Assembly (NCBI GenBank): GCA_947501445.1
Contig: CANMVS010000007.1
Span: forward strand, 285,966 to 349,965
From: an uncultured Rhizobiaceae group bacterium
GTDB lineage: Bacteria > Pseudomonadota > Alphaproteobacteria > Rhizobiales > Rhizobiaceae
Length of the DNA stretch: 64,000 bases
Direction: 5' to 3'
The notes under the pieces: model-generated
What the model saw: only the letters and a program-made list of their open reading frames with translations
What the model was told of the DNA's origin: nothing
The model's database searches: none
Position numbers and translations under genes: made by a program
Part shown: in pieces, positions 8,778 to 17,305 of the stretch
Layout of the letters: each line of letters starts with the position of its first letter
Position numbering within the stretch: position 1 is the stretch's first letter

Positions 8778-10628
8778 TCAACGTCTCCTCGTACCAGAAA
8801 CAAAGGGGGATGCCCCCGGCCGCTTGACGCCCCGGCTGAACGGCTGTTGCGGCCTGTAGGGCTCTACGGGCTTTGGTGCATCAGTTGATACGACCGGTGG
8901 CGCAGGCGAAGGGCGCGGTGCTTGGGAGGACGGCGCGCCTGCCGGAGGGCTTGTTGCGGATTGCGTGAAAGTCTGTGGTGGCGGTGTCTGGCCATGGGTT
9001 GCGGGTACCGCAGGCACGTTCATCGCCGCAGGAGACGTGGCAGCTATGACATTGGCAACGGGAGCGCTGTTCGAGACGGGTGCAACACTGTCGCCCATCG
9101 CCTGTGTCGCATGAACCGGGGTTACCGTTGAAGATGGCTTGCTGGAGATGGTCCCGTTTGTTGCCGGATCGGTCTCGATGGCATTGTGTTTTCGCGCGCC
9201 GATTTTACCAACATCATCGATCACTGTTTGGGGAATTTGAGCCCGCTCTGCCCCACCGCCCTGAAGGCTGGACATGGCGGCATATTGCGGCTCAATCGAC
9301 CAATTGGCTTTCTGTGCTGCTACCTGTGCACATTCGATCAATGCACAATTCTTCGCGGTTCGGCGGTGGGCCTTCATGTCACCATCCCGATAGGCATTGA
9401 GAATGCGCAATTCGATCGGGTTCATACCCACCGTTTCCGCGACCTTGTCCATGTGACATTCGATGGAAAAATCAACGCCGGTAATACCAAATCCGCGCAT
9501 GGCTGTTGCCGGTGTGCGATTGGTGTAAACGCAATAGACATTTGAGGAGACATTGGGAATTGTATAGGGGCCAGGCAGGTGACCTGTGCCCTTGATGATC
9601 GCATAGGAGGAAAGCCGGGTATAGGCGCCGGAATCGAAAAACCCGGTAAATTGCCGGGCAATGATGCGCCCGTCCGAAAGTAACCCATCCTTGATGCGCC
9701 AGCGTTCTGCGCCACGCGGTGCACCAACCTGCATTTCCTCGGCGCGATCATAGGAATATTTGACCGGTCTGCCTGTCAGCCTGGCACCAAGAACCGCCAG
9801 CGGCTCGTGCAGGGAATCAACCTTGCCACCAAAACCACCACCGACGGTTCCGCCGATGAAATGCATGCGGCTGGAGGGCATATCCAATAGTTTGGCCGTC
9901 GTGCCAAGTGAGAAAAACAGCGCCTGCGTGCTGGTGTAACAGACATAACGATCATTGGTCTCCGGTGCGGCGATAGCCCCGCAGGTTTCCGTCGGGGCCT
10001 GCTCGATCGGCGACATCTGATATTGTCCCTCGACGATGTGATCTGCTTCGGCAAACGCCTTTTGCGTGTCGCCGAAACGCAGCTTCTGATGGTCATATAA
10101 CTCGTGATAATCAAATGTATTGTTGGGGTAGGTCTCATTGACAACCGGTGCATTGGGCAGCAGGGCCTCTTCCACATCAAGAACATGAGGCAGCACATCG
10201 TAGTCGACCTGAATGGCATTGCAGGCATTACGGGCTTGCAGTTCCGTCTCGGCCACGACGGCCACAATGGCTTCACCCTGATAGGCAACCTTGTTGCCCT
10301 GAAGCAGTGCCTCATCGTCCTTGCCAAACCCGATAAGGGCCAGCAGTGTATTGAGATTGTTGGGAACATCCTGCGGCATGATTATGCGCACAACACCGGG
10401 CATGGATTGAGCCGCACGCGTGTTAATGGCACGGATACGGGCATGATGATGGGGTGAGCGCACACAGCGCAAATGCAACAGACCATCGAACAGATGATCA
10501 TCGAAATAGGGCGAGCGCCCGGTCACATGGCCCAGAATATCCTGACGTATCGTGGGCTTGCCGATTTCGTTGAGAGCGTCGTCCCGTTCGTCAGCAAAAA
10601 GGTCCTTGCGAAATTCAATGGACGACAT
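8778..10628 (-). CDS. Molybdenum hydroxylase, molybdopterin subunit, N-terminal half with Pro/Ala/Ser tail
   Basis: 616 residues. Residues about 20-145 are the a/b hammerhead domain and about 160-447 the first molybdopterin-binding domain, with GGTVGGGFGGK (259-269) and TPATAMRGFG (372-381). The latter sits where CO dehydrogenase has its Cu-binding AYRCSFR loop, so this is not a CO dehydrogenase. After residue 447 the protein should continue into the second Mo domain. Instead it has about 170 residues rich in Pro, Ala, Ser, Thr and Val, probably disordered, ending in Arg residues. The second domain is the next gene. The start ATG overlaps the 2Fe-2S gene's stop (TGATG). The split looks genuine because the downstream half has its own ribosome site. 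Confidence 0.9.
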   Translation of the reverse strand: MSSIEFRKDLFADERDDALNEIGKPTIRQDILGHVTGRSPYFDDHLFDGLLHLRCVRSPHHHARIRAINTRAAQSMPGVVRIIMPQDVPNNLNTLLALIGFGKDDEALLQGNKVAYQGEAIVAVVAETELQARNACNAIQVDYDVLPHVLDVEEALLPNAPVVNETYPNNTFDYHELYDHQKLRFGDTQKAFAEADHIVEGQYQMSPIEQAPTETCGAIAAPETNDRYVCYTSTQALFFSLGTTAKLLDMPSSRMHFIGGTVGGGFGGKVDSLHEPLAVLGARLTGRPVKYSYDRAEEMQVGAPRGAERWRIKDGLLSDGRIIARQFTGFFDSGAYTRLSSYAIIKGTGHLPGPYTIPNVSSNVYCVYTNRTPATAMRGFGITGVDFSIECHMDKVAETVGMNPIELRILNAYRDGDMKAHRRTAKNCALIECAQVAAQKANWSIEPQYAAMSSLQGGGAERAQIPQTVIDDVGKIGARKHNAIETDPATNGTISSKPSSTVTPVHATQAMGDSVAPVSNSAPVANVIAATSPAAMNVPAVPATHGQTPPPQTFTQSATSPPAGAPSSQAPRPSPAPPVVSTDAPKPVEPYRPQQPFSRGVKRPGASPFVSGTRRR

Positions 10629-11110
10629 CAGCTGACCCTCCCGCGCATTTCACCGGCAGCGTCAAGGATTGCGTCAATGATTGGCTCATACCCGGTACAC
10701 CTGCATATATTGCCCGAGATCGCTTCTATGACATCTTCACGCTGTGGATTGGGGTTGCGTGCCAGGAGTGCCTTGGCAGCCATCAGCATGCCGGGTGTGC
10801 AATAGCCGCATTGGGCTGCAAACTGCTCCATGAACACCCGTTGCAGCGGATGAAGATCGGGACCATCAGCAAGTCCGCCGGTTGTTTCAATGGATTGGTC
10901 TGAAACCGTTTCAGCAAGTGTCAGGCAACTGAGCCGTGGTTCGCCATCGATCAGAACGGTGCAGGTGCCACAGGTACCCTGACCGCAACCGTATTTTGGC
11001 GACAGATCACCAACGACGCGTCGCAGAACATCCAGAAGGTTGGCGCCACCATCAACGAAAACGGCAGTTTCCTTGTCATTGAGCGTGAACTGGACGGGTG
11101 TTTTTGCCAT
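10628..11110 (-). CDS. Molybdenum hydroxylase, 2Fe-2S small subunit
   Basis: 160-residue electron-transfer subunit. The N-terminal plant-ferredoxin-type cluster is bound by C42, C47, C50 and C62. The C-terminal four-helix cluster is bound by C101 and C104 (CGYC) and C136 and C138 (CRC). All eight ligands are present, and the length is typical of CoxS/XdhC-like small subunits. It carries electrons from the molybdenum site to the FAD subunit. The gene overlaps the FAD gene and the N-terminal Mo gene by one base each, so the subunits are made in the order medium, small, large-N, large-C. No Tat signal is present, so it is cytoplasmic. Confidence 0.95.
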   Translation of the reverse strand: MAKTPVQFTLNDKETAVFVDGGANLLDVLRRVVGDLSPKYGCGQGTCGTCTVLIDGEPRLSCLTLAETVSDQSIETTGGLADGPDLHPLQRVFMEQFAAQCGYCTPGMLMAAKALLARNPNPQREDVIEAISGNICRCTGYEPIIDAILDAAGEMRGRVS

Positions 11111-11910
11111 CAGGCATGTCCTCCATCTGCAAGCAGGCGACGGAGGTGAACCGGCGCAACCTGCGTGCGATACCAGCTGCTCGCAAGCGCATCGTCGGGG
11201 GGCTGGTAATCCCGATCCAATGTACCAACTGCGGTTTGAATTTCAGTTGGTCCCAGCGCGCCGCCATCAAGTGCCTGTTCTGCGTTACGCGCCCGCTGCG
11301 GCGTGGCGGCCATGGCACCAAAGGCAATGCGCGGCTGTGCCAGTCTCCCAGCGCGGATGGGCAGCCATGCGGCCATTGAGAGAACAGAAACGCCTTTGGG
11401 TTTCACACGACTGACCTTGGCATAGCGAAAATCCGAGCCCGATGGCCGCGCTATGGAGATCGATGAGACAAGTGCGGCCTGTGTGTTGCGTGTGGCGTAG
11501 AACCGCTCCATATCCTCCTGCGATCCATCGGCGAATTGAACCTGCCCGTCCAGCGCAAGCAGGGCGACACCAAAATCCCCATAGGGGTGTGCAGCAAACA
11601 AATTGCCGCCAATTGTTGCCATGTTACGTACTGCCGGGCCGCCGATGGAACGCGCAACCGGTGCAAGGAATTCAAGATCCCGCGCGTTTAACACATCACT
11701 CATCGTGAGACCCGCGCCCAGCGTTATGCGATCCGCGTGCACCGAGATTTGTTTCAGTGTTTTATCGTTGGTTCTGACAATCCGCTCGAAGGTCTGTTCG
11801 CCGTAGTTCAGCGTTCGCATGACCAATGTTCCGCCAGCCATATAGGTTGCCCGTGCGCCCATGGCGCTGGCCGCTTCATTGATGGATGCATAGCTCTCGA
11901 CAGTAATCAA
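11110..11910 (-). CDS. Molybdenum hydroxylase, FAD-binding medium subunit
   Basis: 266-residue CoxM-like flavoprotein. The pyrophosphate-binding turn MAGGT (24-28) and the second FAD motif ATIGGNLF with the following HPYGD (about 98-110) are both present. The C-terminal CO_deh_flav_C domain follows, with the YAKVSRVKPKG strand and RIAFGAMAATPQRA. It passes electrons from the Fe-S clusters to the final acceptor. It is the first of the four structural genes and starts 3 nt after the stop of an SRPBCC gene. It is slightly shorter than the 280-290 residues typical of the family. Confidence 0.94.
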   Translation of the reverse strand: MITVESYASINEAASAMGARATYMAGGTLVMRTLNYGEQTFERIVRTNDKTLKQISVHADRITLGAGLTMSDVLNARDLEFLAPVARSIGGPAVRNMATIGGNLFAAHPYGDFGVALLALDGQVQFADGSQEDMERFYATRNTQAALVSSISIARPSGSDFRYAKVSRVKPKGVSVLSMAAWLPIRAGRLAQPRIAFGAMAATPQRARNAEQALDGGALGPTEIQTAVGTLDRDYQPPDDALASSWYRTQVAPVHLRRLLADGGHA

Positions 11911-11913
11911 AGT

Positions 11914-12357
11914 TTACTCCTCTTCGCCGAGATGATGGCGGATGGCCTGAAATCCAGCCTGGTAAATGTCATTGGCAACCATGGATGCCAGTTCGTCCTG
12001 TCTGCCCGCAGGCGTGTCGAACCGTCCCTCCCATTCCCAAAAAGTCCGGTCGCCGTCGGTAACGGGAAAAAGCCGCACGTGTGATACGTAGTTGAACAGT
12101 GGTATCGGGGTGTCGAGCAGACAGTAGCTATAGGTCTGTTCCAGATCGGAAAGGGTCAGCAGTTTTTCACGCAACTCGGCACCATCACCAAGCTTAAATC
12201 GGCGCACACAGCCAATCCGGTCGGATTGTTCGTTGCGCTCAATGGCGCTGGTAGCAACGGCGGGGTGCCAACGGTCATGGCCGTTGAAATCGCGCAGCGT
12301 ATCCCACACCAGTTCGATGGGCGCGCTCAATACGGTGCTGCGAATTATCTTGACCAT
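11914..12357 (-). CDS. SRPBCC family protein (first copy)
   Basis: 147 residues from the ATG at 12357. The open frame reaches 12402, but the ATG preceding VKIIRSTVLSAPIELVW has a G-rich site (GGGGGGAA) just upstream and matches the family start. The helix-grip (START/Bet v1-like) fold has a typical N-terminal motif (APIELVWDTLRDFNGHDRWHP) and a C-terminal helix. It is related to the second SRPBCC gene just upstream. Such lipid- or hydrophobic-ligand-binding proteins (CoxG type) accompany CO dehydrogenase genes and have been proposed to attach the enzyme to the membrane. The ligand is unknown. Confidence 0.88.
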   Translation of the reverse strand: MVKIIRSTVLSAPIELVWDTLRDFNGHDRWHPAVATSAIERNEQSDRIGCVRRFKLGDGAELREKLLTLSDLEQTYSYCLLDTPIPLFNYVSHVRLFPVTDGDRTFWEWEGRFDTPAGRQDELASMVANDIYQAGFQAIRHHLGEEE

Positions 12358-12521
12358 GACCGTTCCCCCCTGCCTGCCTAAGCGACAACCACGGTGGCGC
12401 AAGGCCGATCAGATTGGCGAAAGCAGCAAGAACCATCCCTCTTTGCTGTTTCAATCATTGTTGACGTTCGCATGTTATCCTCCATTGTCGCGGACCTGTG
12501 ATTGTCCGTTGCTTTGTTTTC

Positions 12522-12959
12522 TCAGCCGCCAAAATGCCTTTTGAGCGCATCAAACCCGCCCTGAAAGACATTGATACTGATGCCACTGACAAGATCGGCT
12601 TCATTGTCCGGTTCGCAGTCAAACTCGGCTGACCATTCAATGAAACAGCGCCCTCCATCGGTGACGGGGGTCAGTCGCAGTGTTGCAATGTAGTTTGAAA
12701 GCGGCATCGGTCCCTCCAACATCGAATAGCTGCAGAAAAGATCGTAATCACTCATGCCGACCAGCTGTTCGCGGATGTTGTCGCCGTTTTGCAGATTGAA
12801 ATTGCGGATGGCACCAATCTTGTCCGCTGGCAGCGCCTCCTCAATCCGGCTGTCGCGTATACGTGGATGCCATCTGGGCAATCCGTTGAAATCCCGCACC
12901 CGCGCCCACACATCTGCGGCTGAGGCGTCAATAATGCTTGAAACATAGACTCTTGCCAT
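12522..12959 (-). CDS. SRPBCC family protein (second copy)
   Basis: 145 residues, same fold and layout as the neighbouring SRPBCC protein: ASAADVWARVRDFNGLPRWHP at the N-terminus, IGAIRNFNLQNG in the middle and a C-terminal GGFDALKRHFGG helix. The two probably arose by tandem duplication and then diverged. The ATG has an AGGAATAGG site and lies 3 nt after the stop of the flotillin-like gene, so the pair is in the same transcript. The 164 bp between the two SRPBCC genes hold nothing I can identify. A role as membrane or ligand adaptor for the molybdenum enzyme is inferred from position only. Confidence 0.88.
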   Translation of the reverse strand: MARVYVSSIIDASAADVWARVRDFNGLPRWHPRIRDSRIEEALPADKIGAIRNFNLQNGDNIREQLVGMSDYDLFCSYSMLEGPMPLSNYIATLRLTPVTDGGRCFIEWSAEFDCEPDNEADLVSGISINVFQGGFDALKRHFGG

Positions 12960-12962
12960 AAC

Positions 12963-15900
12963 CTATTCCTGCTTGCTGTCTTTTGGTGCTTTGGACGAAG
13001 CATCCGTCGGACTTCCCTTGGCCTTGCCACCAGGGGCATCTTTGGCAATGCGTTGCATGTCGCTGGCTTCGCGAATGAGCCCGCCCTGTTTGGCGATATT
13101 GGATCCATCGATGCCGATGTCACTTAGCAGGCTGTCGATCATCGGTGCCTGAACCCGGTACCGCAATGCAGAATTGATAACCTCGTCGGTGGGACTGCCG
13201 CCGCCGCCGCCCGTGCCACCGGTCCCCGAACCACCCGATCCATCAGTGCCCAATGATCCGGTGCCTGAACCGCCAAGCTGAACGATCTTGATTTCGTTTA
13301 TTTTCTCCAGCGGTTTGACAGAGGCGGAAACGATGCCTTCCACATGCTCAAGCATTTTGCGTTTGAACAGTGAGTGGCGTGCCTCGTCGGTGAGGACATT
13401 TTCTGCCTCGTTGATGAGTTTTTGTGCCTCGGCCTCGACAGCGCTGCGAACCCGATCCGCCTCGGCCGCAATACGTTTTTCATCCGCAGCCTTTTCGGCC
13501 ATGACAATATCCACACTGCGCCGACGCTGTGCCACTTCGGTCTGCTCGACTGTCTTGGCTTTTTCTGTAGCCTCAATTGCTCTGACGCGGGCATTTTCGG
13601 AATCAGCCTGTGCCGCGCTTTCTTCAAGGGATTTCTTGTAGAGAGCAATGGCTTTGTCGAGCATCGCAGTTTCTACATTCTGCTCCCGCTCGACTTCCAG
13701 GCGACGGCGCTGGGTTTCATGACCGATACGGGCTTCGTCGAGCCCGCGCTCAGAGGCAATGCGGGCCCGTTCAATCTCATCCGTGGATGCAATTTCAGCC
13801 TCACGCAGCGCCTGCATGCGGGCGATCTCCAGCTGCTCGACTCTCGTCCTGCGCTCGATGTTGACTGCCTCGACGTCCCGTTCGGCAGCGATACGCTCCA
13901 CATCGACGACCTTTTGTTTTGCCAATCGAGCAGCTTCCAGTGTCTCGTCTGCCGCAATCTGTGCTGCATCGAGCAGTTTGTTGCGGTTGATTTCCAGTGT
14001 TCGTACCGTTTCGTCACGGGCAATTTTTTCCGAACTGGTTTCTTGTTCCTTCTCGATACGCATCTGTTCGACCAACCGACGGGAGGAGATTTCTGCGCTC
14101 TCAATAGCTTCATTTTTCTCGATTTCGCGTGAGCGTATTTCTGCGTCCTTGGTTATCTCTGCTGCACGGGTTTTTGCCTCTTCGGCAATGCGGGCTGCGC
14201 TTACATTTTCCTGCGCTGCAATATTTGCCGTATCAACCGCACGGTTGCGTGCAATTTCGCGCTCACGCATATCCTGCTCGTAGGCAATGCGTTCGGCAGC
14301 AACTTTCTTTTCCTTGGCAATACGGCTGGCTTCGGTTGCTTCTTCAGCAGCAATTTCTGCCTCGCGCACGGCTTTTTCACGCAGCACATCGCGTTCTTTT
14401 GTTGTCTCTTCGCTTTCGATACGCTGAACCGCCAGTTGTTTTTCCTGGGCGATGCGTGCCGCTTCGACGGATTGTCTTGCCGCGACCTCGGCCTCGTCCA
14501 GGCTCTGGTTGCGTGCTATTTCCAGTTCGCGTGTGGCTTTTTCAAAGGCGATACGTTCTGCGGCCGTAGCCTTTTCCTGTGCAATCCGCCGGGCTTCTGT
14601 TGCTTCCTTCGCAGCAATTTCTGCAGCGTCCAGTGCTGCTTTACGGGTCACATCGCGTTCGTCGGTCATCTCTCTTGAGGAAATACGCTCGAATGCCAGT
14701 TGTTTTTCCTGTTCAATACGGGCTTTTTCCACGGCTTCGCGGGCTGCGATTTCAGCCTCATCGACCGCGCGGTTGCGCGCGATTTCGAGATTTCGGACAC
14801 GCTCTTCCTGGGCAATGCGCACTGCATCTGTAGCCTCACGCGCGCCGATCTGTGCCTCTTCATTGATGCGCTGGCGTTCTATCTCCAGCGACCTGGTTTC
14901 CTGTTCGGATTTGATGCGCTGGGCAGACAGGGATTTCTCGCGGGCAATGCGTGCAGCTTCCGTTGCCTCATTGGAGGCAATTTCCGCTTCCTCGAGCATT
15001 TTTTGTCGCTCAATTTCCAGTGTGCGTGTCTTTCTGTCGGAGGCAATACGCTCCACGTTGATCGTTGTTTCCTGTGCTATACGCAGTTTTTCCGATGCTT
15101 CACGTGCGGTGATTTCCGCTTCTTCGACTGTGAGGTTGCGGGCTATTTCGCGCTGCCTGGTGTTTTGCTCCAACTCAATACGGGCCTCGGCAATGGTTCG
15201 CTCTTGCGCAATACGCGCGGTTTCAATCTGTTCGCGGGCAATAATGTCGGCGGCATCCACGGTGCGCTGGCGTTCGATTTCCAGCGCCTGGCTTTCCTGA
15301 TCCTTGGCAATACGGGCAGCAGTGATTGTGCGTTCCTGGGCAATGCGCGCTTTTTCTATTGCCTCCTTGGCAATGATTTCGGCACCGTCTGTTTCCTGCT
15401 GCGTTTTGATCCGCTCCTCAGTCAGATTTTTATCCTGCGATATGCGTGCTTTTTCGACCTTTTCCCGTGTGGCGATCTCTGCCTCGTCAATGGTCTGCTG
15501 GCGCTCGATCTCCAATTGGCGGATTTCCTGCTCGGAGGCGATCCTGGTTTGTGAAATCTGACGTTCGTTGTTGATGCGTGCCGTTTCAATGGCTTCACGG
15601 CTGGTGATTGTTGCCTGCTCGGCATCGGTTTCCCGAGCGGCGCGCTCGCGCACCAGTTCAGCGCGCTGCTGTGCACGGCGAAACTCGACGTCACGTTCCT
15701 GTTCCAGCCGCGCTTCTTCACTCTCACGTTCAATATCAAGGGACTGTTTTTCGGCCTCAAGATTGCGTGTCCTGATCTGGATCATCGCATCCTGTTCAAT
15801 ATCATTGCGTAATTTGCGGCGTTTTTCGATAGCTTCAATGACCGTTGTCAGTCCCTCGGCATCGAATTTATTGGACGGATTGAAATACTCAATGTCGGTC

Positions 15901-16460
15901 TGATCAATGTCCGTTATGGCAACGCTTTCCAGCTCCAGTCCATTCATATCGAGACCGGTCTGGGAAGCTTCCAGAACACGTCTGACATAGTCATGCCGGT
16001 GCTCGTGCAGTTCTTCCAGTGACATTTGTGATGCCACTGATCGCAATGCTGAGATGAATTTGCCTGAAAGCAGTGAGTGAATGCGCTCCGGCTCGAGGGT
16101 GCGTCGTCCAAGTGTCGCAGCCGCCAGCGAGACAGCCTGACGTGAATGAGCAACGCGAACATAAAACTCGACTTCCACGTCAACCCGAATGCGGTCCTTG
16201 GTGATGAGTGCCTGGTTTTTTTCACGAATGACTTCCAGCTGAAGCGTATTCATGTTCACCGGCGTTATGTCGTGAATGATCGGCCAGACAAAGGCCCCAC
16301 CATCGATGACTACCTTCTCTCCCAAAAAACCGGTGCGCACGAACGCGGTTTCCTTGGTCGAGCGGCGATAAAGCCAGTTCATGACCCAATAAGTGATGAA
16401 TATGACGATGACGGCCAAAATCAGCCAAAGGACAAATTGCCCAATTAGTTGCCCGGTCAT
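12963..16460 (-). CDS. Giant flotillin-like SPFH protein with hendecad coiled-coil rod
   Basis: 1165 residues, about twice the usual flotillin length. There is one N-terminal membrane helix (about 8-30), an SPFH/band-7 domain (about 35-215), a highly charged helical region and then a rod. The rod, residues 288-936, is 59 consecutive 11-residue repeats grouped in units of mostly 44 residues (consensus like [11 protein letters not shown]). A second charged helix (937-1045), the flotillin-like C-terminal motif [17 protein letters not shown], a Gly/Ser-rich linker (1063-1090) and a tail ending in Lys/Ser-rich sequence follow. Flotillins form oligomeric membrane scaffolds. The ATG overlaps the PEP-hydrolase gene's stop (ATGA). 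It probably organises membrane-bound partners of this operon, but nothing shows which. Confidence 0.88.
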   Translation of the reverse strand: MTGQLIGQFVLWLILAVIVIFITYWVMNWLYRRSTKETAFVRTGFLGEKVVIDGGAFVWPIIHDITPVNMNTLQLEVIREKNQALITKDRIRVDVEVEFYVRVAHSRQAVSLAAATLGRRTLEPERIHSLLSGKFISALRSVASQMSLEELHEHRHDYVRRVLEASQTGLDMNGLELESVAITDIDQTDIEYFNPSNKFDAEGLTTVIEAIEKRRKLRNDIEQDAMIQIRTRNLEAEKQSLDIERESEEARLEQERDVEFRRAQQRAELVRERAARETDAEQATITSREAIETARINNERQISQTRIASEQEIRQLEIERQQTIDEAEIATREKVEKARISQDKNLTEERIKTQQETDGAEIIAKEAIEKARIAQERTITAARIAKDQESQALEIERQRTVDAADIIAREQIETARIAQERTIAEARIELEQNTRQREIARNLTVEEAEITAREASEKLRIAQETTINVERIASDRKTRTLEIERQKMLEEAEIASNEATEAARIAREKSLSAQRIKSEQETRSLEIERQRINEEAQIGAREATDAVRIAQEERVRNLEIARNRAVDEAEIAAREAVEKARIEQEKQLAFERISSREMTDERDVTRKAALDAAEIAAKEATEARRIAQEKATAAERIAFEKATRELEIARNQSLDEAEVAARQSVEAARIAQEKQLAVQRIESEETTKERDVLREKAVREAEIAAEEATEASRIAKEKKVAAERIAYEQDMREREIARNRAVDTANIAAQENVSAARIAEEAKTRAAEITKDAEIRSREIEKNEAIESAEISSRRLVEQMRIEKEQETSSEKIARDETVRTLEINRNKLLDAAQIAADETLEAARLAKQKVVDVERIAAERDVEAVNIERRTRVEQLEIARMQALREAEIASTDEIERARIASERGLDEARIGHETQRRRLEVEREQNVETAMLDKAIALYKKSLEESAAQADSENARVRAIEATEKAKTVEQTEVAQRRRSVDIVMAEKAADEKRIAAEADRVRSAVEAEAQKLINEAENVLTDEARHSLFKRKMLEHVEGIVSASVKPLEKINEIKIVQLGGSGTGSLGTDGSGGSGTGGTGGGGGSPTDEVINSALRYRVQAPMIDSLLSDIGIDGSNIAKQGGLIREASDMQRIAKDAPGGKAKGSPTDASSKAPKDSKQE
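13653..15599 (-). repeat. Protein-coding hendecad repeat array (33-bp unit, 132-bp higher period)
   Basis: Encodes residues 288-936 of the flotillin-like protein, 649 residues or 59 x 11. Counting residue by residue, the array divides into units of 44, 33, 44, 44, 44, 44, 33, 44, 44, 44, 44, 44, 44, 55 and 44. Every length change is therefore exactly one 11-residue step and the register never slips. The DNA copies have diverged, so it is an old array rather than a recent expansion. Strand-reversed copies of the repeat produce long open frames on the plus strand here, which are not genes. Confidence 0.9.
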
Positions 16461-17305
16461 GTGCGTGCCTCCCCGGCCGGCCTGTTGCCGATCTGCTTGA
16501 ATTTTCTTGTTTGTTCAGTCATTGCCACCTCCGTCGGCAGCCGTTCCATCGAAGAGGCGCCGTAAAACCCGTGGCAGCGGGTGGTATTGTCCAGGACGTA
16601 TTGTGCATCCTGCGGCATGGCGACCGGGCCGCCGTGAACCAGAATGATTGCCTTTGGGTTGACCGCAAATGCCGCCGCTGCCCATTCATCAACCAGGGCG
16701 GGCGCCTCCTCAAGTTTGATGCCGGTTTGGGCACCAATGGCGCCGCCCGTGGTTAAGCCCAGATGACACACAATGATGTCGGCGCCCGCAGACGCCATGG
16801 CAGTCGCGTCAGCGGCTGAAAATACATAAGGCGTGGTCAGCAAATCCCGCTGATGGGCCTGTGCAATCATCTCGACCTCAAGCGCATAGGACATGCCGGT
16901 TTCCTCAAGGTTTGCGCGAAAATTGCCATCGATCAGACCCACCGTGGGGAAATTCTGGACGCCTGAAAACCCGGTGGCTTTGATCTCGTCGAGAAATCGC
17001 CCCATCAGGCGAAACGGATCCGATGCACACACACCGGCAAGAACCGGTGTGTTATTGACGACGGGAAGCACCTCACCAGCCATTTCCATCACCACACTGT
17101 TGGCATCCCCATAGGGCATCAGACCGGCAAGCGATCCACGACCAGCCATCCGGTAGCGGCCGGAGTTGTAGATAACGATCAGGTCGATACCGCCTGCTTC
17201 CTCGCATTTGGCGCTCAGGCCGGTGCCCGCACCACCACCAATAATGGGTTCGCCGCGATCGATCATGGCGTGATATTTTTCAAGGAGTTCGGTTCTTGAA
17301 AACAT
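16457..17305 (-). CDS. Phosphoenolpyruvate hydrolase family TIM-barrel protein
   Basis: 282 residues of the PEP-utilising TIM-barrel family (PF09370 type). Recognisable stretches are [21 protein letters not shown] (about 23-43), [25 protein letters not shown] and the C-terminal [12 protein letters not shown]. The family is related to PEP mutase/isocitrate lyase barrels; its reaction is poorly known. In the plant Tm-1 protein this domain follows a UPF0261 domain in one chain. Here the UPF0261 domain ends the gene immediately upstream, which overlaps this one by one base (TAATG). The two products therefore very probably work together. It is co-translated with the flotillin-like gene downstream. 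Confidence 0.88.
   Translation of the reverse strand: MFSRTELLEKYHAMIDRGEPIIGGGAGTGLSAKCEEAGGIDLIVIYNSGRYRMAGRGSLAGLMPYGDANSVVMEMAGEVLPVVNNTPVLAGVCASDPFRLMGRFLDEIKATGFSGVQNFPTVGLIDGNFRANLEETGMSYALEVEMIAQAHQRDLLTTPYVFSAADATAMASAGADIIVCHLGLTTGGAIGAQTGIKLEEAPALVDEWAAAAFAVNPKAIILVHGGPVAMPQDAQYVLDNTTRCHGFYGASSMERLPTEVAMTEQTRKFKQIGNRPAGEART

Noticed and set aside
8778..8803. Sequencing frameshift as the cause of the split molybdopterin subunit
   Set aside because: The N-terminal half continues for about 170 in-frame residues after the domain end, and the C-terminal half has its own ribosome site and start exactly at the domain boundary. A single error would not create this.
7757..11910. Carbon monoxide dehydrogenase (coxMSL) identity
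   Set aside because: The accessory genes are Cox-like, but the large subunit lacks the AYRCSFR copper loop and is split. It is only a member of the wider molybdenum hydroxylase family.
13374..15554. Long plus-strand open frames opposite the flotillin-like gene (at 13374-14132, 14452-15300 and 14700-15554)
   Set aside because: They are antisense reflections of the hendecad repeat array: repetitive, Ser/Arg/Phe-rich, with no ribosome sites and no domain resemblance. The minus-strand frame has clear SPFH domains and coupled starts.
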